From: Macrotis lagotis
Lineage: Eukaryota > Chordata > Mammalia > Peramelemorphia > Peramelidae
NCBI RefSeq assembly: GCF_037893015.1
Contig: NC_133663.1
Span: forward strand, 1,650,878 to 1,714,877
Direction: 5' to 3'
Length of the DNA: 64,000 bases
A program made the translations under genes and the position numbers. The notes beneath the pieces are model-generated. The model ran no database searches, was not told where the DNA came from, and was given only the letters and a program-made list of their open reading frames with translations. This document shows positions 1-11,800 of this stretch, in pieces. The stretch's first letter is position 1; every line of letters begins with the position of its first letter.

Positions 1-215
1 GGCAGAGTGCTGGGCCTACCCTTGAGAAGAGCTGAGTTCAAATCCTGCCTCAAGACGCTGATTAGTTGGGTGACCCAGGCAAATCGTTGAACCTCAGTTT
101 TCTCATCTGTGAAATGGGTATTATGACCACCCCTTCCTCCCTTCCCAGGTAGTTGAGAAGACCTCCTGGGCTCATCCTAAAAGGGCTCTACAAATGCAAG
201 ATATTATTAGCTATG
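1..215 (+). repeat. MIR SINE
   Basis: The text gttcaaatcctgcctcaaga, the core gttgggtgacccaggcaaat and the tail cctcagttttctcatctgtg follow the MIR consensus. The left end is cut by the window. Confidence 0.75.
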
Positions 216-1549
216 ACCTTTAGTGTGAGGAGATGAGGGTGGCTTAGCCTGAGAAAGTTCCAGGACTTTGAGGGGCCTCTAAGCTCCTCAGGAGTCAGCC
301 CTCAAAATGAAGGAAGGGAGCCGAGGCTGCTTTGCTGTCCAAGAAGCGGGTGGGGCAGCGCCTGCGCCTTGAGGAGGGTGGTATCAGAGGGTTAGAGTTG
401 AGGGAATGAGTAACGGGACCCAGCGGGAGGGCACAGGTCTCAGCAGCTTTTCCAAGGAGTTTGCTCTTTTGGAGAATGATAACAGGGCTGGGAGATGATG
501 GTAGAGGGGAAGGAAGGCTTTTTTGTGGATGGGAGGAAATATGTGGGCATGTTTGAGGCAGCAGGGAAGGAACCAGTCTATCTGGTGAGAGGGCTGTCTG
601 TTGGAGAAGAGGAGAGGGGCTGGGGCTCAGGGATACTGAGAGGAGGGTGGCCTTGGCCTGGGAGAAATGAGAGCATGGGAGGTGATGTCATGACCAGTAG
701 CCTCCATTGTCTGGCCCTCAGTTGAAAGGGAGAAGGAGTGAGAGACTTGAGGAGACAGAAAGTTTGGAGCCCGAACCCTAACATGGGGGAAGGAGTGAAT
801 CCGAGAGGAAGAAATAAAAGGGCACGCCATGGGTTCTGCCCCCAAGTCTTCCTTCAGCACTTGGACAGAGCGCGGACTAAACCTGGCCAGCATCTCCTGG
901 GGGGCTACCCCTCAGCTGGAACCTGGCCTCCACTCTGCTCCCCATTCTTCCCTGGTTCTCTACTGCTTTCTGGGTTTGAAGGCCCCCAGGCCCCACCTTT
1001 CTGGCCTGGAAGCCTGGGCCTGGGCACGGGCACATTCTGTACTTTAGCCCCTGGGCTTTTCCCCACATCTTCCCTGAACTTAAAATGCCCCCCCTTTGCA
1101 TTCCACCTCCAATTCCTTTCCATGACATTTTTAAAATGTAAATTAAATTAAATCTTTTCAATGAATAAAAATTCCCTCCCACCTGCCTTTGGCTCATTAA
1201 GAAAAAAAGAGGGAAAACAAAACCTCTGTAGCAAATATGTATCATCAAGTAATAATTCCCTTTCCTACATTAGTCATGTCCATAAATGGGTTGGAGTCAG
1301 AATAGAGGCTTCATACTTGGGGAAGAGTGGTCAGGGGACAAATCAATGCTGGGGATTGCCCCCCCCCCCAGATTAGGTCTGAGCTTGACATGAGATAGGG
1401 TTCTATGCCTGAGACACTGAGGCATCCCCGAGAACTGATCATCAATCTGAAAGGCAGGAAATCTGGGTTCCCTATATGACTGGATAACCAAGGGCACATC
1501 ATGTCCCTTTCTGGGTCTCATTGTCATTGTCTTTAAAATGAAAACATTG

Positions 1550-1702
1550 GGGGGCTACTAGGTGGCACAGTGGATAGAGCACCAGCCCTGGGTCCTCCTG
1601 ACTTGAGTTCAAATCCGGTCTCAGACACTTCATAATTATCTAACTGTGTGGCCTTGGGCAACCCACTTAACCCCATTTGCCTTGCAAAAACCTAAAAAAA
1701 AG
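1550..1702 (+). repeat. Marsupial tRNA-derived SINE
   Basis: The head is ctaggtggcacagtggatag, the B-box-like part gagttcaaatccggtc, the CORE-like part gtgtggccttgggcaac and the tail ccttgcaaaaacctaaaaaa. This is the full-length reference copy for the SINE family found many times in this window. Confidence 0.85.
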
Positions 1703-2704
1703 GCATTGGATGAAATTATTTTTAGCCCCAGTTCTTAGCCTAATTCTACTATTGAGATTCAAGTGCTTTTCATTTTCAGACAGGTTGAGAATAGGACGTG
1801 CCTCAGAGTCTTTGTGGTCTGGGGTCTTTAGGAGCTCTGATTTAAAAACGACTCCCATTCCTGTGCTTCCGTACCACGGGAGTGTTGAGGCTCTTCCTCT
1901 GGCCTGGTTGATTGGGTGACGTGCTTGCAGAAAACAACCTTTGTCCATTTGTGGGCTGAGGTTGGATGGAACACTGCCATGCCTTCCTATCTGAATGGGG
2001 TTTTTTGAGAAGAATAGGGTATTCTTAGCTGCCCCCTTTGAGAGAGTGAGCCTGCAGGATGATGGCAAGGATGTACCCTGGTAGACCCCCCTGCAGCCTT
2101 TCTTAGCTCCTTAGCATGAATCCCTCTTGAAGGTCAGGTGATTTGGTCTCTGCTATGTGACTTGAGGCATTGGGAGGTGGGGGGAGCAGTTCTGGCAGAA
2201 GCAGGAGTGCTTTTATCCCTTCTTTGACTTCTGTTTTTCGTTCTGGCCCTGTGATTTCATTGATGTGAAACTCTCTGCAGGTGTAGGTGGCAGATCCTTT
2301 GTAATTTAGTTTACACCCATCTCTCCTCTGCCCCTACGGCCTTGGTCTCCCTGATCCCAAAGCCAGGCCTTTCTCTAAGCTCTCTGAGCATCCTGGCTTG
2401 GGGGCCCCAACTTTTTCCTGCTAACTTCTTACCAGTGGTTCAGCTTGTTCTGTGTGAAGTTCTATAAGATGACTGAATCTCCAGGGTTCCGATCATTTGA
2501 CTGTCATGGGCTTCCTCATAGAAGACATTTTGAACTGGCAGGAGGTTAGCCCCATATTCTCTTTTTTCAGCTACAGTGAGTGTTTAGCTGTTGCGTCTGA
2601 AGGCTTTCTAGACAGACAGTTAGCCTTTTGTGATTCCACAGACAAGCTGAACTTAGGGGGTTGCCTTGTGGTGCTCAGCTCATGTGGCTCTTTTCCTTGA
2701 CTAG

Positions 2705-2823
2705 TGACCTGAAAATCAAGGTTGGCAATCAGCTCATCAACGCTCACAAGTTTGTGTTGGCTGCACGCAGTGAGAACTGGAGTCTGACTAATCTGGCTTC
2801 CACTGAAGAACTGGACCTCTCAG
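2705..2823 (+). CDS. ANKFY1: ANKFY1 exon 3: BTB domain, first part
   Basis: The exon has acceptor ttgactag and donor cag|gtgagt, and starts with one base that completes a split serine codon. It encodes [20 protein letters not shown] and TEELDLS, the start of a BTB/POZ fold (beta strand, then the '[10 protein letters not shown]' helix). BTB domains mediate oligomerisation. This is the most 5' coding exon in the window. Confidence 0.95.
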
Positions 2824-5800
2824 GTGAGTCTCTGCCTAGCAAGACCTGGGCCAGCTTGGCTTGCTTTTCATACTTCTGGTGAAAGCCTTTTTGGGAAGAG
2901 GTTTCAGTAACTTGGGTCCCAGTGCTGGCTTTTGGTCCCAAGCCTGTGGGGGACATGTCCTTTGATGGCCGTGAACCTCATTGGAGTCTAGCACAGGAAC
3001 AAAATGTGCTGCTTGGTTGCCCACCCTTAATGCAGAACCTGCTGGGGCCAAAGGAGCTTCCTGAGGCCAGTGACTGTTAGAGCATGTCTATGCATGGTTC
3101 CATTTAAGAAAGGAGAACCTGGGGCAGCACCAGCATGAGTGGACTTAGTGGGATCTTTCTGAGCCACCTATACTGTTGTTTAGCCAGGTTTCCCCAGTGA
3201 AGCTTGAGAGGACCCTCTAGGGGACTGAGGACAACTGCTCCACTCAGAGGCACCACAGCCTCATAGGGTTGACTGGGACTTAAAGTCTCCATCTCCTCCG
3301 TCCCCTGCTTTAATCTTCCAGTCTTTCTTCCTGACAAGTGACCCACTACCCTGTCCTTCCTGGGCCATTTCCAGGGGCAGGGGATGACCTCCCAGTGGAA
3401 ATGAGTCTATTTGTAGACTTTGGAAATTTTTGCTTTCAGCTTTGGAAGAACTCTTAGAACCCATCAAATGTGACCCCTGCATCAGAAAGGATCCCCTCTG
3501 CCATCTTCCTGATGTGGTCAGTCGTCCAGTCTTGGCTAGCTCTGAATGTGAGGCTAGGGCTTCATCTTAGCCTCGGCTAACTCCCTCCACCCCTGCCTCT
3601 GCTCACCTGGGGCCAGCAGGCTTAAGTGGGGATGGCTCTCATGCTTTCCCTGAATCTTCCTTGGCTATTCAGGCCACATTATTGGGTGCAAAGGAAGGTA
3701 AAAGATGGGCCCCAACCTTGAGCAGGGAAGACAACAATCCTCCAGCTGGTGAAGACATGGAGATGCCAGATGATTTTGTCTTTGACCCTGGAAGCCCCAG
3801 GGAACCACTGGAGATGAGGAGAAGGGGTGTGGTAAGAACTGTGCTTTAGGAAGGTCATTGTGGCAGCTGATTGGAGGATGGATCTGGGGCAACCCCCCAC
3901 CCCATAAGCAGCTGCTGCCCCCTTTCAGGTGAGGGACCACGAGGAGGATGGGGATTGTGTGAGTGGAGAGAGGTGGTGAGAAGGTAGACCCCATACCACG
4001 TGAAAGCAGACTGGCCATGTGAGGCGAAGGAGAGTAAGGGGATGAGGGTGGCATAGAGGGGGCCAGCATAGGGTTCTGACTAGGAAGGCCACAGTGTCCT
4101 GGATGAGTATGAGGACTTGGTGTGCCCAAGGACAGCCAGACTGAGATGTACCAAGAGGAACTGGGATGCTTGGGGAGAGTGACAGAAGAGAGGCCTGGGG
4201 CTGGATCTGTGATTGTGGAGGTTGGGATGGGCTGGGTAGAAGACCTAGGGTGACTGACATCTCACTGCGGGGTTTGTCTGGAGGGAGGAGTCGGAAAGAA
4301 TGATACTTATTTCTTTGGCCCAGTTGGAGTGAGGAAGATCTGGGTTCAAATCCTGCCTCAAATGCTTACTGACTGTGTGACCCTGGACAAGTCACTTCAT
4401 TGGGACTGCTTCTGTTTCTTCATGTATAAAACAGGGGAAAGAGGGAGGGGATGAAGCATTTTTAAAGCAACTACTATGGACCAGATACCAAGTTGAAGAC
4501 TTCACAGAGATTCCTTTTTTGTTTTGTTTTGTTTTAGTTTTTGCAAGGCAATGAGGCTAAATGACTTGCCCAAGGCCACACAGCTAGGTAATTATTAAAT
4601 GTCTGAGGTTAGATTTGAACTCAGGTCCTCCTGACTCCAGGGCTGGTGCTCTATCCACTGCACCACCTAGCTCCCCTTACATAGATTTCTTGAAAGGCAA
4701 ATGCGCCCTTCCATCCACATGAGCCCAGCAGATGGTCCCTGGATGAGGCGGTGTGACTTGTCTAGGGTCCTACCATACATAAATACCTGAGACTGAATTA
4801 GAACTGAAATCTTCCTGAGCTCCAGGAGTGGGGGACCCAGGAAGAAGGGTGTGGCTTCCATCCCAGCTGTTAGCAGGCTCCTCCAAAAGGCTTTTGGCTC
4901 AATTGGTTTTTATGAGCTCCTGTTTCTTTTTTTTTTTACTTAATAGTATTTTATTTTTCCAGTTCCGTGTAGTTTTCGGCATTCATTTTTTAATAAGATT
5001 TTCTTCCTCCACTTCCTTTTCCAAAGATAGCAAGCAGAGTGATGTACAGGTACAGGTTACACTTGTACAATCATGCTACACATATTTTCATATTAGTCAT
5101 GCTGTGAATGCAGCAGCAACAAAAGGGAGAAACCATGAGAAGGAAAAAATAAAGAGCAAATTAAAGAGGGAAAGCACCTTGCGTTCAGCATGTCCCATAG
5201 TTCTTTCTCTGGCTGGGGATGGCATTTTCTGTCAAGAGGCCTCTGTAATTGTTCTGGATCGGTGTATTGCTGAGGGGAGCCAAGCCCATCAGAGCTGATT
5301 ATCACATGCTGTTCTCCTGGTTCTGCTGAGCTGCTTTTTTCTTACCCAGATGCTAACCCTGAGGTGACAATGGCCTTGCTTCGCTGGGTCTACACTGATG
5401 ACTTGGAGCTCAAGGAAGATGACGTCTTCCTGACAGAGTTGATGAGGCTGGCAAACCGCTTCCAACTACAACTTCTGCGGGAAAGGTGAGTCACAGATTC
5501 CCTGGAAACAGCCTGGGGTTCAAGGAGAGCTCAAGGGGGCTCCTGGTCCAGTCACTCAGGAGGGACTGAGCTTGGGGAAGTCCTGCTGGTGGAGCTAGAG
5601 GTCATGGCTTTTTTTATTTTTTTATTTTTTGTTTTTTGCAAGGCAGTGGGGTTCAGTGACTTGCCCAAGGTCACACAGCTAGGTAGGTATTAAGTGTCCG
5701 AGGTTGGTTGAACTTGGGTCCTCCTGACTCCAGGACTGGTGCTTTATCTAGCTGCCAAGCTGCCCCGGTCATGGCCTTTTAAAAAGTCTACAGGAAATAC

Positions 5801-8800
5801 CACTTTAAAAGATCCTCCTTTTTCTTACGAACTTGATGTGACCACACAAACAGAACACTTGAACTTCTCACTAAACAAAGAACAAAAAGTATTGTTAGGT
5901 GAGATGATGAATTTCAACTCTTGAATTCACTTTTTTCTAATCAATAGATGTTAAATATAATCAGATAGTAACAAGATAACAACCTTCAGTCCATGCGTTG
6001 CTTCCATCTGCTCTGCATAATGGCAATTTTTAACTAAGAACAAAATCCAGATCTGAAATAATTTAGAAAGAAGGGTATTAATTCATCCAGCTAGAAGGGA
6101 GAACTGAGAAGGGGTGACCCATCCCCAGTGTCTGTGAAGTTACACGTTCTCTAGGAGCAAAGATGTGACGGCTGCTTATTAGGCAGCTCCTTTGCACTAA
6201 ACAAATCTGGTCTCTGAGCCACACAGAGCTAGAGTCAAACTATGACACACACCCCAGCGTGAACTGAGTCCACCTAATCTCTGTGAAGTAGTTTGGGAGG
6301 GTGGACACTCCCTGGTGGAAGAAGATAGGGCCTGGAGGTGGAGGGTAGGCAGGAGGCTGGCCTGCGAGCAGCATCCAGGGAGAGGTTAAGGGAGAATTCC
6401 TGAAGTCCATGTTGAAGAAGAGTGACCTGGTCAGGAGCTTCCTGAGGTGCACAAGGACTAAGAGCTGCAGGTAGAAGCATGAGGCCCAGCCCCTGGGTAA
6501 GGATGGGCTGATGGGCTGATGGGCCAATGTCAAGAGGAAGGGCCTGGGATACAGAAATAGAGAATCAGAGAAGAAGGGATGACTTGAGAGAGATGATATG
6601 GAGGCTGAAATAGCAGGAAAGCCTTCTCAGCTGGGATAGTTGTCCCAATGTGATGCCTCCCACAGGCAGGGCTTGGGGTGGGGCTGGACCTGGGCCTTCC
6701 CCAAGTCAGGTGTTGGAGCAGAGTCTGGGAGACCACTTGTTTGGGATGTTAAAAAGGAACTTCTAGATGCTGCCAAGGGCCATCCAATTTCCAGGATGCT
6801 TCATAGCCTCTGGAGAGAGAAGGAGCGATTGAACATTATATTATAAGTACATGTGATTAGGAGCCTTTCCTAGGGAAGGGCTAGAGCACCAACCAGGAAA
6901 GCAATGATCACACCTTTCCCCGGTTTGAATTGAAAGCTTGCAGATCCTTTAGAACTAGCTCTGAAAAGAGTAGTGCTAAAACCTGAAATTTGGGGCAGTT
7001 CCTTCCTTGCCTGCCCCAGCCCGACCCTGGCAAGAAAATCAAGATTAACATAGCATTAAAGTCAAGTAATAGTCTAGAAGATGGCCAAACAGCAATGGCA
7101 AAAAACTTTTAGAAAAAGCAACTGTGGTGACAGGGAAGACCAAGATTTAAACTCAATGATGAAAAAATAGCCGTGAACAAAGCCTAAAAAAATGTGAACT
7201 CTACATAAGCCCAAGTAAGAATTCTTGGATGAGATTAAAAAATTATTTTCAAAATCAAATTAGAGTGGTAGAGGTCAAATTGGGAAAAGAAATAAGCAGT
7301 GCAAGAAAATAGTTGAAGGACAGTTGACAGCTTGGTAAAAGAGGCACCAAAAATGTTAAAAGAAATAAGTCTTTAAAAAGAAAAATTGTAAGACTAACAG
7401 ACTGCCTTCTGTGGGGGAGGGAAGTGAGATTGGGGGAATATTGTAAAATTTTTTTCAAAAAGGAAAATTGGCCAAATGGAAAAAAAAGGTAGAAAAGCTC
7501 ACTCAAAAAAATAATTCCTTAAATATTAGAATTGTACAAGTAGAAACTAATGACTGCATGAGGCATCAAGAAACAATAAAATGAAAAAATAGAATAAAAT
7601 GTAAAATATCTCATTGGAACACAAATCAAGGAGAGATCATTTAGAAATTACTGGACTGTCTAAGCCATGAACAAAGAAGAAGCCTAGACGTTATATTTCT
7701 TTTTTTTTTTTTTTTTTTTGCAAAGCAATGGGATTAAGTGGCTTGTCCAAGGCCACACAGCTAGGCAATTGTTAAGTGTCTGAGGTTGGATTTGAACTCA
7801 AGTACTCCTAACTTCAGGGCCGGTGCTCTATCCACTGCGCCACCTAGCCACCCCCTCTTGATTTTAGAAGAGGGACAAGGTAAAAAAGAGAGAGAAGGAT
7901 GAAAGAGAAGAAACTAGGATGAGGGGCAATCCACAGATTAGACATAACTGTGAATCATAAAATCACCCATAAACAGATGCAGACAGCAGAATGTATAAGA
8001 AAAATAGAATCCAGCAATATATTTGTGTACAAGAGACATACTTAAAACAACAAGACACACGCAGAGTTAAAATAAAGAACTGGAGCAGAATCTAATGCAC
8101 ATCAGCTAAAGTAAAAAAGGCAGGGGTAGTAATCATGATCTCAGACAAAAGCAAAATCAGAAGTAGACCTAATTAAAAAGGTGTAAAAGGGCCATTCATA
8201 CCTTGCTAAGGACTACCATATGGCATAGTATCCACATTTTTCAATTCTTTTTTTTTTTTTAAGATTTTTGCAAGGCAAATGGGGTTAAGTGGCTTGCCCA
8301 AGGCCACACAGCTAGGTCATTATTAAGTGTCTGAGGTCAGATTTGAACCCAGGTACTCCTGACTCCAAGGCCAGTGCTTTATCCACTACACCACCTAGCC
8401 ACCCCTAAATTTTTTTTTTTTTTAGGTTTTTGCAAGGCAAATGGGGTTAAGTGGCTTGCCCAAGGTCACACAGCTAGGTAATTATTAAGTATATGAGACC
8501 GGATTTGAACCCAGCTACTTCTGACTCCAGGAGCATCCACATTTTTAAAGGAAAATTGAAATTGAGTTTTAGGGGAAAACAGATAATAAAGGTAGAGTAG
8601 TGGAGGACCTCCACTTTTCCCTTTCAGAGCTGGATAAATCTTACCATAAAATAAATAAGAAAGTCATGGAGACAGAATCTTAGAAAAGTTAGATATAATA
8701 GATGTCTAAGAAAAATTGAATGAGAATAGAAAGGAGTATATCTTATTCTTTCACAAAAATTGACCATGCAGTAGGGCATAAAAGCATCACTACCAAGAAA

Positions 8801-11800
8801 AGTAGAAATGTATCTTTTTCAGACCACAATGCAATAAAAATTACATTTAATAAAGGATATTGGAGGCATAGATTAAATGCTAATTGGAAACTAAATGATC
8901 TAATCCCCAGAAATGAGTAGATCAAAGAATAAATCATAGAAACAATCCATAATTTCATTAAAGAGAATGTCAATGAGACAACATCCAAAAAATTTGTGGA
9001 AGGCAGCCAAGGTAATAATAATTTAGAGAGATTTATGTCTGTAAACCCATAAGGTAAAAGAAAGAGCAGATCAATAAATTGGGTATGCAAAAAAATAGAA
9101 AAAGAACAAATTAAATATTCTCAATTAAAAACCAAAATGAAAATTCTGAAAATCAAAAGAGAGATTAATAAAATTCAAAGTAAAAAACAGCAACATTGAA
9201 TTGGCAAATTAACTTAGTTTATGAAAAAAACAAAGTAAGCCATTGGTTAATTTTATTTAAAAAAATATTAAATTGCTAGCGTCAAAAATGAAAAGGGTAA
9301 AAATATCAAGATGAAAATAACAATTATTAGGAGATATTTTTCCAATTATCCATGAGTAAAACTGACAATCTCAGTGAAATGAATGTTTTACAGAACTGTA
9401 AACTGCCCAGATTAACAGAGGAGGATAATAAAATTCTTAAAAAACCCAATCTTAGAAAAAGAAATTGAACTTGCCATCAGTGAGCTCCCTAAGGAAAAAA
9501 TCCCCAGAACCAGAATGGATTCACAAGTGAATTCTACTAAACATTTAAGGAACAATTAATCCCAGTAAAATATTTGGAAAAAATAGATTAAAAAAAATAA
9601 AGGAGTCCTAACATTCATTTTATGACCTAAATATGATTTTAATTCCTAAACCAAGGAAAACAAAAACAGAAATAAAACTATAGACCTATTTCCTTAATAT
9701 ATATGTAAAAAATTTAAATAAAATCCTAGCAAGGATATTACAGCAATGACCATATGCTATAACCAGGTGGAATTTGTACCAGAAATGCAGGGCTGTTTTA
9801 TTATTATGATAATATTAGCATAATTGACCATATCAGTAACAAAACCAGAAATTATATGATTTTATCAGTAGATGCGGAAAAAAAACTTTTGATAAAATAC
9901 CACACCCATTCCTATTAAAAACAATAAACAGCATAGGAATAAATGAATTTATCTAAAATGAAGAACAAGCATTTTCTGTAGTGGGGTTAAACTAGAAGCT
10001 TTCCAAATAAGATCAGAAGTGAGGCAAAGATGTTCATTATCACGACTATTATTCAATATTATACTATAAATGCCAGCTATAGCAGTAAGACAAGAAAAAG
10101 AAACTAAAGGAATAAGAATAGGCAACAAGGAAACAAAACTCTACCTTTGCAGATGAAATGATGATGGTACTTGAGAATGCTAGAGAATCAACTAATAAAA
10201 CTTGTTGAAATGGTGAGCAGCTTCAGCAAAGTTGCAGGATGTAACATAAATCCACATGTCATCAGCATTTTTATATACTGCCAACAAAACCCAGCAGGAA
10301 GAGATAGAAAAATTCTATTCAAAATAACTGCAGACAATTTAAAACACTTGAGAGTCTGCCTGCCAAGACAAACCCAGGGACTGTATAAACAAAATTATAG
10401 AGTGCCTCTCAGTCAGAAACAGATCTAGACAAATGAAGAAATAAGTCTTTGTGATTTAGCAGGCTGAGTCAACATAATAACCCTAACCCTAATTTCACCT
10501 AAGTTAACTCATTATTATTCAATGACATACCAATCAAACTACCTAATAATTATTTTAAAGAGTTGGAAAAAATGTAAAATTCATCTGCAAGAGCAAAAGT
10601 TCAAGAATAAATATCAAGGGAATCAGTGGGAAAAAATGTTACAGAAGGCAGATGAGCAGTTCCAGATTTCAAACTATATTTTTTTTTTGCAAGGCAATGG
10701 GGTTAAGTGGCTTGCCCAAGGCCACACAGCTAGGTAATTATTAAGTGTCTGAGGCCTGATTTGAACTCAGGAACCCCTAACTCCAGGGCCGGTGCTCTAT
10801 CCACTGCGCCACCTAGCTGCCCCTAATTTTAAACGATGTTACAATGCAGGCCTCAGTAGAGCAATCTAGTACTGGCTAAGAAAAAGATGGTGGATCAGTG
10901 GAATACATCAAGTATACAGTACAGAGTAGTAAATGACCATTGTAACCTTAACATTTGACAAAAATTACTGAGGAAAGTGTAAAGCAATTTGACAGACTAA
11001 TTCTTCATACCATATACCAAGATAAAAGGTCTAAGTGGACATATGATTTAGCCATAAATGGTGAGACCATAAACAAATTAGGAGAGCATGGAAAAACCAT
11101 CTCTCAGTTCCCTGGATAAGGGAAAAGTTTATGACCAAATGAGAAATGGAGGGGATTATGGGAAGTAGAATGGAAATTCTGGTTCCATGAAACCAAAAAG
11201 ATTTTGCACAAACAAAATGCAGCCAAAATTAGAAGGAGAACAGAAACTGGGAAAAGTTTTGCAGCAATTTTCTCCATTAAAGCCTCATTTTCTAGCTATA
11301 TAAGGCACCGGGCCAAATTTACAAAAATCAGAGCCATTCTGTAGTTGATAAATGACCAAAGGATGTGAATAGACAGTTTTCAAAAAGAAAAATGTCAAAA
11401 TTGTCAATGACCACATAAAAATGCTCTAAATTACTACTGACTGGAAAGATGCATATTAAAATAACTTTGGTATACCACTTCAGATCTAACAGATTGTCTA
11501 ACATGACAGAAAAGGGAGATAATAAATACTTGAGGGGAGGTAGGAAAATTTGGCAACTAATGCACTGCTGATGGAGTTGTGATGTACTCCAACCAAACTG
11601 GAGAATACTTTGGAACTAGAACCAAAGGGCTATAAAATTGTGCATACCTTTTGACTGAGCAGTACCCCTATTATTTCTGTATCCCAAAGAAATCAGAGAA
11701 CAGGAAAAAGAACCTGTTTGTACAAAAATATTTATAGCAGCTCTCTTTTGTGGTGGCAAGGAATTGAAAATTGATGGAATAATATTTATTTTTTAGTTTT

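Larger units (their letters stand above)
1..2704 (+). other. ANKFY1: ANKFY1 intron 2 (partial)
   Basis: The window opens within this intron. It has a MIR at the left edge, a + strand tRNA-SINE at 1550-1702 and otherwise unique sequence. No exon with conserved splice phase was found before 2705. Confidence 0.8.

Noticed and set aside
1550-1625. tRNA gene
   Set aside because: The SINE heads retain tRNA-like A- and B-box resemblance, but no cloverleaf with an intact acceptor stem was seen, and the copies clearly continue into SINE bodies.
10479-10494. Interstitial telomere or chromosome fusion scar
   Set aside because: There are only about two and a half CCCTAA units inside decayed L1 sequence, too few to mean anything.
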